From positions 1 through 33,202 of the forward strand of contig NEEC01000326.1 in assembly GCA_002189035.1 (NCBI GenBank): a stretch of 33,202 nt of DNA. Direction: 5' to 3'. The position numbers and the translations under genes are program-made. The notes below the pieces were generated by a model. That model did not search any database, had not been told where the DNA came from, and worked only from the letters and a program-made list of their open reading frames with translations. This stretch comes from Utricularia gibba. Taxonomy: Eukaryota > Streptophyta > Magnoliopsida > Lamiales > Lentibulariaceae. This document shows, piece by piece, positions 1 to 11,156 of this stretch. Numbering within the stretch: the stretch's first letter is position 1; each line of letters opens with the position of its first letter.

Positions 1-1234
1 GGTCAACCGGATGCAAATCGATTAAAAAAATGATGCATTTGTTTAAATTGCGATATCATGTGCACCCCACATGATTTTTTCAACAACTTACTTTATACTT
101 GAGGAGGCGGTCTTGGGTGCACTGGAACGGGACAAAGGTAAGGTTTGGCTTGCGCCGAGAGTTAGTTGTAGCCCGACAAATAAAGTGATGTATTTATTAT
201 CGTTCGGTTTTCGGGGGCTGCCTACATGGTTTTTCAAGGAACCGCTTCTCGTTTTGTGGCGCCAGTCTCGCTGGGAACTTGGTCCTTGACCCCGATTCTG
301 TATGGCTCATGAGGTCAACCGGATGCAAATCGATTAAAAAAAATGATGCATTTGTTTAAATTGCGATATCACGTGCACCCCACATGATTTTTTCAACAAC
401 TTACTTTATACTTGAGGAGGCGGTCTTGGGGTGCACCTTGAACGGACAAAGGTAAGGTTTGGCTTGCGCCGAGAGTTAGTTGTAGCCCAAATAAAGTGAT
501 TTTATATCGTTCGGTTTTCGGGGCTGCCTACATGGTTTTTCAAGGAACCGCTTCTCGTTTTGTGGCGGCCAGTCTCGCTGGGAAATTGGTCCTTGACCCC
601 GATTCTGTATGGCTCATGAGGTCAACCGGATGCAAATCGATTAAAAAAAATGATGCATTTGTTTAAATTGCGATATGTGCACCCACATGATTTTTTTCAA
701 CAACTTACTTTATACTTGAGGCGGTCTTGGGTGCACTGGAACGGGACAAAGGTAAGGTTTGGCTTGCGCCGAGAGTTAGTTGTAGCCCCAAATAAGTGAT
801 GTATTTATTATCGTTCGGTTTTCGGGGGCTGCCTACATGGTTTTTCAAGGAACCGCTTCTCGTTTTGTGGCGGCCAGTCTCGCTGGGAACTTGGTCCTTG
901 ACCCCGATTCTGTATGGCTCATGAGGTCAACCGGATGCAAATCGATTAAAAAAAATGATGCATTTGTTTAAATTGCGATATCACGTGCACCCACATGATT
1001 TTTTCAACAACTTACTTTATACTTGAGGAGGCGGTCTTGGGGTGCACTTGGAACGGACAAAGGTAAGGTTTGGCTTGCGAGAGTTAGTTGTAGCCGACAA
1101 ATAAAGTGATGTATTTATTATCGTTCGGTTTTCGGGGGCTGCCTACATGGTTTTTCAAGGAACCGCTTCTCGTTTTGTGGCGGCCAGTCTCGCTGGGAAC
1201 TTGGTCCTTGACCCCGATTCTGTATGGCTCATGA

Positions 1235-1538
1235 GGTCAACCGGATGCAAATCGATTAAAAAAATGATGCATTTGTTTAAATTGCGATATCACGTGCACC
1301 CACATGATTTTTTTCAACAACTTACTTTATACTTGAGGAGGCGGTGGGTGCACTGGAACGGGACAAAGGTAAGGTTTGGCTTGCGCCGAGAGTTAGTTGT
1401 AGCCCAAATAAAGTGATGTATTTATTATCGTTCGGTTTTCGGGGCTGCCTACATGGTTTTTCAAGGAACCGCTTCTCGTTTTGTGGCGCCAGTCTCGCTG
1501 GAACTTGGTCCTTGACCCCGATTCTGTATGGCTCATGA
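1235..1538 (+). repeat. Monomer 5, short subtype with two linked deletions
   Basis: This copy reads GGCGGTGGGTGCACTGG, lacking CTTGG-type bases after GCGGT, and further on GTAGCCCAAATAAAG, lacking the GAC of CCCGAC. The same pair recurs in monomers 28 (8372-8678), 36 (10853-11156) and 47 (14200-14486). It is one of the best cases of two separate indels inherited together. Confidence 0.7.
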
Positions 1539-4500
1539 GGTCAACCGGATGCAAATCGATTAAAAAAATGATGCATTTGTTTAAATTGCGATATCACGTG
1601 CACCCCACATGATTTTTCAACAACTTACTTTATACTTGAGGAGGCGGTCTTGGGGTGCACCTGAACGGGACAAAGGTAAGGTTTGGCTTGCGCGAGAGTT
1701 AGTTGTAGCCCGACAAATAAAGTGATGTATTTATTATCGTTCGGTTTTCGGGGCTGCCTACATGGTTTTTCAAGGAACCGCTTCTCGTTTTGTGGCGGCC
1801 AGTCTCGCTGGGAACTTGGTCCTTGACCCCGATTCTGTATGGCTCATGAGGTCAACCGGATGCAAATCGATTAAAAAAAATGATGCATTTGTTTAAATTG
1901 CGATATCACGTGCACCCCACATGATTTTTTCAACAACTTACTTTATACTTGAGGCGGTCTTGGGGTGCACTGGAACGGGACAAAGGTAAGGTTTGGCTTG
2001 CGCCGAGAGTTAGTTGTAGCCCGACAAATAAGTGATGTATTTATTATCGTTCGGTTTCGGGGGCTGCCTACATGGTTTTTCAAGGAACCGCTTCTCGTTT
2101 TGTGAGTCTCGCTGGGAACTTGGTCCTTGACCCCGATTCTGTATGGCTCATGAGGTCAACCGGATGCAAATCGATTAAAAAAAAATGATGCATTTGTTTA
2201 AATTGCGATATCATGTGCACCCCACATGATTTTTTCAACACTTACTTTATACTTGAGGAGCGGTCTTGGGGTGCACTGAACGGGACAAAGGTAAGGTTTG
2301 GCTTGCGCCGAGAGTTAGTTGTAGCCCGACAAATAAAGTGATGTATTTATTATCGTTCGTTTTCGGGGCTGCCTACATGGTTTTTCAAGGAACCGCTTCT
2401 CGTTTTGTGGCGGCCAGTCTCGCTGGGAACTTGGTCCTTGACCCCGATTCTGTATGGCTCATGAGGTCAACCGGATGCAAATCGATTAAAAAAAATGATG
2501 CATTTGTTTAAATTGCGATATCACGTGCACCCCACATGATTTTTTCAACAACTTACTTTATACTTGAGGAGGCGGTCTTGGGGTGCACTGAACGGGACAA
2601 AGGTAAGGTTTGGCTTGCGCCGAGAGTTAGTTGTAGCCCGACAAATAAAGTGATGTATTTATTATCGTTCGGTTTTCGGGGCTGCCTACATGGTTTTTCA
2701 AGGAACCGCTTCTCGTTTTGTGGCGGCCAGTCTCGCTGGGAACTTGGTCCTTGACCCCGATTCTGTATGGCTCATGAGGTCAACCGGATGCAAATCGATT
2801 AAAAAAAATGATGCATTTGTTTAAATTGCGATATCACGTGCACCCCACATGATTTTTTCAACAACTTACTTTATACTTGAGGAGGCGGTCTTGGGGTGCA
2901 AACGGGACAAAGGTAAGGTTTGGCTTGCGCCGAGAGTTAGTTGTAGCCCGACAAATAAAGTGATGTATTTATTATCGTTCGGTTTCGGGGCTGCCTACAT
3001 GGTTTTTCAGGAACCGCTTCTCGTTTTGTGGCGGCCAGTCTCGCTGGGAACTTGGTCCTTGACCCCGATTCTGTATGGCTCATGAGGTCAACCGGATGCA
3101 AATCGATTAAAAAAATGATGCATTTGTTTAAATTGCGATATCATGTGCACCCCACATGATTTTTTTCAACAACTTACTTTATACTTGACGGTCTTGGGGT
3201 GCACTGGAACGGGACAAAGGTAAGGTTTGGCTTGCCCGAGAGTTAGTTGTAGCCCGACAAATAAAGTGATGTATTTATTATCGTTCGGTTTTCGGGGGCT
3301 GCCTACATGGTTTTCAAGGAACCGCTTCTCGTTTTGTGGCGGCCAGTCTCGCTGGGAACTTGGTCCTTGACCCCGATTCTGTATGGCTCATGAGGTCAAC
3401 CGGATGCAAATCGATTAAAAAAAATGATGCATTTGTTTAAATTGCGATATCACGTGCACCCCACATGATTTTTTTCAACAACTTACTTTATACTTGAGGA
3501 GGCGGTCTTGGGTGCACTGGAACGGGACAAAGGTAAGGTTTGGCTTGCAAGAGTTAGTTGTAGCCCGACAATAAAGTGATGTATTTATTATCGTTCGGTT
3601 TTCGGGGGCTGCCTACATGGTTTTTCAAGGAACCGCTTCTCGTTTTGTGGCGGCCAGTCTCGCTGGGAACTTGGTCCTTGACCCGATTCTGTATGGCTCA
3701 TGAGGTCAACCGGATGCAAATCGATTAAAAAAAATGATGCATTTGTTTAAATTGCGATATCACGTGCACCCCACATGATTTTTTCAACAACTTACTTTAT
3801 ACTTGAGGAGGCGGTCTTGGGTGCACCTGAACGGACAAAGGTAAGGTTTGGCTTGCGCCGAGAGTTAGTTGTAGCCCGACAAATAAAGTGATGTATTTAT
3901 TATCGTTCGGTTTTCGGGGGCTGCCTACATGGTTTTTCAAGGAACCGCTTCTCGTTTTGTGGCGGCCAGTCTCGCTGGGAACTTGGTCCTTGACCCCGAT
4001 TCTGTATGGCTCATGAGGTCAACCGGATGCAAATCGATTAAAAAAAATGATGCATTTGTTTAAATTGCGATATCGTGCACCCCACATGATTTTTCAACAA
4101 CTTACTTTATACTTGAGGAGGCGGTCTTGGGTGCACTGAACGGGACAAAGGTAAGGTTTGGCTTGCGCCGAGAGTTAGTTGTAGCCCGACAAATAAAGTG
4201 ATGTATTTATTATCGTTCGGTTTTCGGGGCTGCCTACATGGTTTTTCAAGGAACCGCTTCTCGTTTTGTGGCGGCCAGTCTCGCTGGGAACTTGGTCCTT
4301 GACCCCGATTCTGTATGGCTCATGAGGTCAACCGGATGCAAATCGATTAAAAAAAATGATGCATTTGTTTAAATTGCGATATCACGTGCACCCCACATGA
4401 TTTTTTCAACAACTTACTTTATACTTGAGGAGGCGGTCTTGGGTGCACCTGAACGGCAAAGGTAAGGTTTGGCTTGCGCCGAGAGTTAGTTGTAGCCCGG

Positions 4501-5893
4501 CAAATAAAGTGATGTATTTTTATCGTTCGGTTTTCGGGGGCTGCCTACATGGTTTTTCAAGGAACCGCTTCTCGTTTTGTGGCGGCCAGTCTCGCTGGGA
4601 ACTTGGTCCTTGACCCCGATTCTGTATGGCTCATGAGGTCAACCGGATGCAAATCGATTAAAAAAAATGATGCATTTGTTTAAATTGCGATATCACGTGC
4701 ACCCCACATGATTTTTCAACAACTTACTTTATACTTGAGGAGGCGGTCTTGGGTGCACCTGAACGGGACAAAGGTAAGGTTTGGCTTGCGCCGAGAGTTA
4801 GTTGTAGCCCGACAAATAAAGTGATGTATTTATTATCGTTCGGTTTTCGGGGGCTGCCTACATGGTTTTTCAAGGAACCGCTTCTCGTTTTGTGGCGCCA
4901 GTCTCGCTGGGAACTTGGTCCTTGACCCCGATTCTGTATGGCTCATGAGGTCAACCGGATGGAAATCGATTAAAAAAAATGATGCATTTGTTTAAATTGC
5001 GATATCACGTGCACCCCACATGATTTTTTCAACAACTTACTTTATACTTGAGGAGGCGGTCTTGGGTGCAGCTGGAACGGGACAAAGGTAAGGTTTGGCT
5101 TGCGCGAGAGTTAGTTGTAGCCCGACAAATAAAGTGATGTATTTATTATCGTTCGGTTTTCGGGGCTGCCTACATGGTTTTTCAAGGAACCGCTTCTCGT
5201 TTTGTGGCGGCCAGTCTCGCTGGGAACTTGGTCCTTGACCCCGATTCTGTATGGCTCATGAGGTCAACCGGATGCAAATCGATTAAAAAAAATGATGCAT
5301 TTGTTTAAATTGCGATATCACGTGCACCCCACATGATTTTTTCAACAACTTACTTTATACTTGAGGAGGCGTCTTGGGGTGCACTGGAACGGGACAAAGG
5401 TAAGGTTTGGCTTGCGCGAGAGTTAGTTGTAGCCCGACAAATAAAGTGATGTATTTATTATCGTTCGGTTTTCGGGGGCTGCCTACATGGTTTTTCAAGG
5501 AACCGCTTCTCGTTTTGTGGCGGCCAGTCTCGCTGGGAACTTGGTCCTTGACCCCGATTCTGTATGGCTCATGAGGTCAACCGGATGCAAATCGATTAAA
5601 AAAAATGATGCATTTGTTTAAATTGCGATATCACGTGCACCCCACATGATTTTTCAACAACTTACTTTATACTTGAGGAGGCGGTCTTGGGGTGCACTGG
5701 AACGGGACAAAGGTAAGGTTTGGCTTGCGCGAGAGTTAGTTGTAGCCCGACAAATAAAGTGATGTATTTATTATCGTTCGGTTTTCGGGGCTGCCTACAT
5801 GGTTTTTCAAGGAACCGCTTCTTTTGTGGCGGCCAGTCTCGCTGGGAACTTGGTCCTTGACCCCGATTCTGTATGGCTCATGAGGTCAACCGG

Positions 5894-5901
5894 ATGCAAA
5901 T
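5894..5901 (+). promoter_or_regulatory. Octamer-like ATGCAAAT string in each monomer
   Basis: Exact ATGCAAAT sits 10 bases after the start of nearly every unit. In animals this is the canonical POU-domain octamer. In other eukaryotes it has no such assigned meaning, and in an array it is copied along with the unit, so its number says nothing about function. Four units read ATGGAAAT instead (starts 4949, 9297, 26822, 30530). I list it only as a recognisable string. Confidence 0.3.
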
Positions 5902-5949
5902 CGATTAAAAAAAATGATGCATTTGTTTAAATTGCGATATCACGTGCAC
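5900..5949. other. Cluster of six 6-bp palindromes in each monomer
   Basis: Within 50 bp lie ATCGAT (5900-5905), ATGCAT (5917-5922), TTTAAA (5926-5931), GATATC (5936-5941), CACGTG (5941-5946) and GTGCAC (5944-5949). The last three overlap in a chain. Random sequence would give about one 6-bp palindrome per 64 positions, so six is an excess. The cluster recurs in nearly every copy. The CACGTG member is lost in CATGTG copies and in copies with small deletions at this point. CACGTG is the core of E-box/G-box sites for bHLH and bZIP proteins; whether anything binds here is unknown. Confidence 0.75.
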
Positions 5950-6107
5950 CCCACATGATTTTTTCAACAACTTACTTTATACTTGAGGAGGCGGTCTTGG
6001 GGTGCACTTGAACGGGACAAAGGTAAGGTTTGGCTTGCGCCGAGAGTTAGTTGTAGCCCGACAAATAAAGTGATGTATTTATTATCGTTCGGTTTTCGGG
6101 GCTGCCT
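5941..6107 (+). repeat. Indel-rich ~167-bp block of the unit (example copy)
   Basis: Most copy-to-copy differences fall here. They lie in CACGTGCACCCC, the T5-T7 run before CAAC, GAGGAGGCGGTCTTGGGG, the spacer between GTGCA and GGGAC (CTGGAAC, CCTGAAC, CCTTGAAC, CTTGGAAC, GCTGGAAC or AAC), GCGCCGAG, CCCGACAAA, TTTATTATC and the G4/G5 run before CTGCC. Longer stretches between these sites, such as GGTAAGGTTTGGCTTGC, are stable. The diagnostic subtypes used for the higher-order repeats come from this block. Confidence 0.75.
6020..6028 (+). other. Splice-donor-like AAG|GTAAGG in each monomer
   Basis: AAGGTAAGG matches the general eukaryotic 5' splice-site consensus (MAG|GTRAGT) at eight of nine positions and is preserved in almost every copy. 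I see no matching acceptor with a good polypyrimidine tract and CAG in a fixed place, and no coding exon. It would matter only if the array is transcribed on this strand. Chance is a sufficient explanation. Confidence 0.2.
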
Positions 6108-6187
6108 ACATGGTTTTTCAAGGAACCGCTTCTCGTTTTGTGGCGGCCAGTCTCGCTGGGAACTTGGTCCTTGACCCCGATTCTGTA
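6031..6187 (+). repeat. Half-unit B of reference monomer
   Basis: This 157-bp half runs from TGGCTTGCGCCGAGAG to ACCCCGATTCTGTA. It matches half A at TGGCT, CAAAT, TGATG-ATTT-TT, ACATGGTTTTTCAA, GGCGG and CTGGGAAC. It lacks most of the A8 tract and the palindrome chain. Its first part varies at GCGCCGAG (also GCGCGAG, GCGAG, GCCGAG), at CCCGACAAA (also CCGGCAAA, CCGCAAA, CCCAAA), at TATTTATTATC (also TATTTTTATC, TATTTATATC) and at the G4/G5 run. Its second part, from ACATGG on, is almost invariant across the window. Confidence 0.7.
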
Positions 6188-6253
6188 TGGCTCATGAGGT
6201 CAACCGGATGCAAATCGATTAAAAAAATGATGCATTTGTTTAAATTGCGATAT
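6108..6253 (+). repeat. Near-invariant ~146-bp block of the unit (example copy)
   Basis: From ACATGGTTTTTCAAGG through the unit boundary to TTGCGATAT of the next copy, almost every monomer in the window is identical. The recurrent exceptions are GCGGCCAG versus GCGCCAG, CTGGG versus CTGG, CCCC versus CCC before GATTCTG, and A-run length (7-9). Substitutions are rare, for example GCTGCCAG near 31710 and 32648, and ATGGAAAT. The block covers the end of half B and the start of half A, so it crosses the half boundary. Its length is close to that of a nucleosome core, which may be coincidence. Confidence 0.7.
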
Positions 6254-8371
6254 CACGTGCACCCCACATGATTTTTCAACAACTTACTTTATACTTGAGG
6301 AGGCGGTCTTGGGGCACCTGAACGGACAAAGGTAAGGTTTGGCTTGCGCCGAGAGTTAGTTGTAGCCCGGCAAATAAAGTGATGTATTTATTATCGTTCG
6401 GTTTTCGGGGGCTGCCTACATGGTTTTTCAAGGAACCGCTTCTCGTTTTGTGGCGGCCAGTCTCGCTGGGAACTTGGTCCTTGACCCCGATTCTGTATGG
6501 CTCATGAGGTCAACCGGATGCAAATCGATTAAAAAAAATGATGCATTTGTTTAAATTGCGATATCACGTGCACCCCACATGATTTTTTCAACAACTTACT
6601 TTATACTTGAGGAGGCGTCTTGGGGTGCACAACGGGACAAAGGTAAGGTTTGGCTTGCCGAGAGTTAGTTGTAGCCCGACAATAAAGTGATGTATTTATT
6701 ATCGTTCGGTTTTCGGGGCTGCCTACATGGTTTTTCAAGGAACCGCTTCTCGTTTTGTGGCGCCAGTCTCGCTGGGAACTTGGTCCTTGACCCCGATTCT
6801 GTATGGCTCATGAGGTCAACCGGATGCAAATCGATTAAAAAAATGATGCATTTGTTTAAATTGCGATATCACGTGCACCCCACATGATTTTTTCAACAAC
6901 TTACTTTATACTTGAGGAGGCGGTCTTGGGTGCACTGGAACGGGACAAAGGTAAGGTTTGGCTTGCGCCGAGAGTTAGTTGTAGCCCGACAAATAAAGTG
7001 ATGTATTTATTATCGTTCGGTTTTCGGGGCTGCCTACATGGTTTTTCAAGGAACCGCTTCTCGTTTTGTGGCGGCCAGTCTCGCTGGGAACTTGGTCCTT
7101 TGACCCCGATTCTGTATGGCTCATGAGGTCAACCGGATGCAAATCGATTAAAAAAATGATGCATTTGTTTAAATTGCGATATCACGTGCACCCCATGATT
7201 TTTTCAACAACTTACTTTATACTTGAGGAGGCGGTCTTGGGTGCACTTGGAACGGGACAAAGGTAAGGTTTGGCTTGCGCCAGAGTTAGTTGTAGCCCGA
7301 CAAATAAAGTGATGTATTTATTATCGTTCGGTTTTCGGGGCTGCCTACATGGTTTTTCAAGGAACCGCTTCTCGTTTTGTGCGGCCAGTCTCGCTGGGAA
7401 CTTGGTCCTTGACCCCGATTCTGTATGGCTCATGAGGTCAACCGGATGCAAATCGATTAAAAAAAATGATGCATTTGTTTAAATTGCGATATCACGTGCA
7501 CCCCACATGATTTTTTCAACAACTTACTTTATACTTGAGGAGGCGGTCTTGGGGTGCACCTGAACGGGACAAAGGTAAGGTTTGGCTTGCCGAGAGTTAG
7601 TTGTAGCCCGCAAATAAAGTGATGTATTTATTATCGTTCGGTTTTTCGGGGGCTGCCTACATGGTTTTTCAAGGAACCGCTTCTCGTTTTGTGGCGCCAG
7701 TCTCGCTGGGAACTTGGTCCTTGACCCGATTCTGTATGGCTCATGAGGTCAACCGGATGCAAATCGATTAAAAAAAATGATGCATTTGTTTAAATTGCGA
7801 TATCATGTGCACCCCACATGATTTTTTCAACAACTTACTTTATACTTGAGAGGCGGTCTTGGGTGCACTGAACGGACAAAGGTAAGGTTTGGCTTGCGCC
7901 GAGAGTTAGTTGTAGCCCGACAAATAAAGTGATGTATTTATTATCGTTCGGTTTTCGGGGCTGCCTACATGGTTTTTCAAGGAACCGCTTCTCGTTTTGT
8001 GGCGGCCAGTCTCGCTGGGAACTTGGTCCTTGACCCCGATTCTGTATGGCTCATGAGGTCAACCGGATGCAAATCGATTAAAAAAATGATGCATTTGTTT
8101 AAATTGCGATATCACGTGCACCCCACATGATTTTTTTCAACAACTTACTTTATACTTGAGGAGGCGGTCTTGGGGTGCACTGGAACGGGACAAAGGTAAG
8201 GTTTGGCTTGCGCCGAGAGTTAGTTGTAGCCCGACAAATAAAGTGATGTATTTATTATCGTTCGGTTTTCGGGGGCTGCCTACATGGTTTTTCAAGGAAC
8301 CGCTTCTCGTTTTGTGGCGGCCAGTCTCGCTGGGAACTTGGTCCTTGACCCCGATTCTGTATGGCTCATGA

Positions 8372-8678
8372 GGTCAACCGGATGCAAATCGATTAAAAAA
8401 AATGATGCATTTGTTTAAATTGCGATATCACGTGCACCCCACATGATTTTTTCAACAACTTACTTTATACTTGAGGAGGCGGTGGGTGCACTGGAACGGG
8501 ACAAAGGTAAGGTTTGGCTTGCGCCGAGAGTTAGTTGTAGCCAAATAAAGTGATGTATTTATTATCGTTCGGTTTTCGGGGGCTGCCTACATGGTTTTTC
8601 AAGGAACCGCTTCTCGTTTTGTGGCGGCCAGTCTCGCTGGGAACTTGGTCCTTGACCCCGATTCTGTATGGCTCATGA
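8372..8678 (+). repeat. Monomer 28, short subtype with two linked deletions
   Basis: It has GGCGGTGGGTGCACTGG and GTAGCCAAATAAAG. The following copy (start 8679) has GTGCAAACGGG, lacking the CTGG spacer bases. The same order of subtypes, short type then AAACGGG type, appears again at monomers 36-37, eight units (about 2.48 kb) further on. Confidence 0.65.
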
Positions 8679-10852
8679 GGTCAACCGGATGCAAATCGAT
8701 TAAAAAAAATGATGCATTTGTTTAAATTGCGATATCACGTGCACCCCATGATTTTTTCAACAACTTACTTTATACTTGAGGAGGCGGTCTTGGGGTGCAA
8801 ACGGGACAAAGGTAAGGTTTGGCTTGCGCCGAGAGTTAGTTGTAGCCCGACAAATAAAGTGATGTATTTTATCGTTCGGTTTTCGGGGGCTGCCTACATG
8901 GTTTTTCAAGGAACCGCTTCTCGTTTTGTGGCGGCCAGTCTCGCTGGGAACTTGGTCCTTGACCCCGATTCTGTATGGCTCATGAGGTCAACCGGATGCA
9001 AATCGATTAAAAAAATGATGCATTTGTTTAAATTGCGATATCACGTGCACCCCACATGATTTTTCAACAACTTACTTTATACTTGAGGAGGCGGTCTTGG
9101 GTGCACCTGAACGGGACAAAGGTAAGGTTTGGCTTGCGCCGAGAGTTAGTTGTAGCCCGACAAATAAAGTGATGTATTTATTATCGTTCGGTTTTCGGGG
9201 GCTGCCTACATGGTTTTTCAAGGAACCGCTTCTCGTTTTGGGCGGCCAGTCTCGCTGGGAACTTGGTCCTTGACCCCGATTCTGTATGGCTCATGAGGTC
9301 AACCGGATGGAAATCGATTAAAAAAAATGATGCATTTGTTTAAATTGCGATATTGCACCCCACATGATTTTTTTCAACAACTTACTTTATACTTGAGGAG
9401 GCGGTCTTGGGGTGCACTGGAACGGGACAAAGGTAAGGTTTGGCTTGCGCGAGAGTTAGTTGTAGCCCGACAAATAAAGTGATGTATTTATTATCGTTCG
9501 GTTTTCGGGGCTGCCTACATGGTTTTTCAAGGAACCGCTTCTCGTTTTGTGGCGGCCAGTCTCGCTGGGAACTTGGTCCTTGACCCCGATTCTGTATGGC
9601 TCATGAGGTCAACCGATGCAAATCGATTAAAAAAAATGATGCATTTGTTTAAATTGCGATATGTGCACCCCACATGATTTTTTCAACAACTTACTTTATA
9701 CTTGAGGAGGCGGTCTTGGGTGCACCTGAACGGACAAAGGTAAGGTTTGGCTTGCGCCGAGAGTTAGTTGTAGCCCGACAAATAAAGTGATGTATTTATT
9801 ATCGTTCGGTTTTCGGGGCTGCCTACATGGTTTTTCAAGGAACCGCTTCTCGTTTTGTGGCGGCCAGTCTCGCTGGGAACTTGGTCCTTGACCCCGATTC
9901 TGTATGGCTCATGAGGTCAACCGGATGCAAATCGATTAAAAAAAATGATGCATTTGTTTAAATTGCGATATCACGTGCACCCCCATGATTTTTTCAACAA
10001 CTTACTTTATACTTGAGGAGGCGGTCTTGGGGTGCACCTGAACGGACAAAGGTAAGGTTTGGCTTGCGCCGAGAGTTAGTTGTAGCCCGACAAATAAAGT
10101 GATGTATTTATTATCGTTCGGTTTTCGGGGCTGCCTACATGGTTTTTCAAGGAACCGCTTCTCGTTTTGTGGCGGCCAGTCTCGCTGGGAACTTGGTCCT
10201 TGACCCCGATTCTGTATGGCTCATGAGGTCAACCGGATGCAAATCGATTAAAAAAAATGATGCATTTGTTTAAATTGCGATATCACGTGCACCCCACATG
10301 ATTTTTTCAACAACTTACTTTATACTTGAGGAGGCGTCTTGGGTGCACCTGAACGGGACAAAGGTAAGGTTTGGCTTGCGCCGAGAGTTAGTTGTAGCCC
10401 GACAAATAAAGTGATGTATTTATTATCGTTCGGTTTTCGGGGCTGCCTACATGGTTTTTCAAGGAACCGCTTCTCGTTTTGTGGCGGCCAGTCTCGCTGG
10501 GAACTTGGTCCTTGACCCCGATTCTGTATGGCTCATGAGGTCAACCGGATGCAAATCGATTAAAAAAAATGATGCATTTGTTTAAATTGCGATATCACGT
10601 GCACCCCACATGATTTTTTCAACAACTTACTTTATACTTGAGGAGGCGGTCTTGGGGTGCACTGGAACGGGACAAAGGTAAGGTTTGGCTTGCGCCGAGA
10701 GTTAGTTGTAGCCCGACAAATAAAGTGATGTATTTATTATCGTTCGGTTTTCGGGGCTGCCTACATGGTTTTTCAAGGAACCGCTTCTCGTTTTGTGGCG
10801 GCCAGTCTCGCTGGAAACTTGGTCCTTGACCCCGATTCTGTATGGCTCATGA

Positions 10853-11156
10853 GGTCAACCGGATGCAAATCGATTAAAAAAATGATGCATTTGTTTAAAT
10901 TGCGATCACGTGCACCCCACATGATTTTTTCAACAACTTACTTTATACTTGAGGAGGCGGTGGGTGCACTGAACGGGACAAAGGTAAGGTTTGGCTTGCG
11001 CCGAGAGTTAGTTGTAGCCCAAATAAAGTGATGTATTTATTATCGTTCGGTTTTCGGGGGCTGCCTACATGGTTTTTCAAGGAACCGCTTCTCGTTTTGT
11101 GGCGGCCAGTCTCGCTGGGAACTTGGTCCTTGACCCCGATTCTGTATGGCTCATGA
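10853..11156 (+). repeat. Monomer 36, short subtype with two linked deletions
   Basis: It has GGCGGTGGGTGCACTG and GTAGCCCAAATAAAG, and is followed at 11157 by a GTGCAAACGGG copy. It also reads GCGATCACGTG, having lost AT within GATATC. The pairing with the next unit repeats that of monomers 28-29. Confidence 0.65.

Larger units (their letters stand above)
5874..6030 (+). repeat. Half-unit A of reference monomer
   Basis: This 157-bp half runs from TGGCTCATGAGG to AGGTAAGGTT. In order it holds an AGGTCA half-site-like string, ATGCAAAT, ATCGAT, an A8 tract, ATGCAT, TTTAAA, the overlapping palindromes GATATC, CACGTG and GTGCAC, a T6 tract, TTTATACTT, the purine-rich GAGGAGGCGG and a splice-donor-like AAGGTAAGG. 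It is the more AT-rich half at its start. Its second part (CACGTG onward) holds the most indel-prone sites of the unit. Half boundaries are set by the TGGCT landmark shared with half B and could shift by several bases. Confidence 0.7.
5874..6187 (+). repeat. Reference monomer (no. 20), a diverged dimer of two 157-bp halves
   Basis: I use this copy as the coordinate reference because it is nearly full length (314 bp). Two internal landmarks repeat half a unit apart. TGGCT occurs at 5874 and 6031. TGATG-ATTT-TT occurs at 5915 and 6071. ACATG(A/G)TTTTT-CAA occurs at 5953 and 6108. CTGG(G)AAC also recurs about 150 bp apart in other copies. In copies with GGGGG rather than GGGG before CTGCC, the second and third landmark pairs are both exactly 156 bp apart. 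Aligning the 43-bp blocks that start at TGATG and end at ACATG gives 27 identities and no gap, by hand. The unit is therefore read as an ancient tandem duplication of a ~156/157-bp element. The A-rich tract after CAAAT is longer by about 9 bp in the first half. Confidence 0.8.

Noticed and set aside
5872-5902. TGGCTCATGAGG and GATGCAAATC as tRNA-like A and B boxes (SINE origin)
   Set aside because: The A box has one mismatch and the B box needs an extra base. The two are only about 6-8 bases apart, far too close for a polymerase III promoter, and no tRNA fold is seen.
5971-5984. TTTATACTT as a TATA box for a promoter in each unit
   Set aside because: It is a weak match with no start-site context or downstream gene, and several copies have lost it.
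5983-6003. GAGGAGGCGG followed by GTG, like a bacterial ribosome binding site and start
   Set aside because: It lies in a eukaryote-type satellite, and the frame that follows is not conserved between copies.
6084-6103. TTCGGTTTTCGGGG as a possible CENP-B box
   Set aside because: It has TTCG and CGGG, but the spacing is too short and the required central A is missing. It does not fit the known pattern.
8709-9059. Plus-strand frame of 116 codons
   Set aside because: It is open only because unit 29 happens to keep the frame into the next copy. Sister units have stops in the same place.
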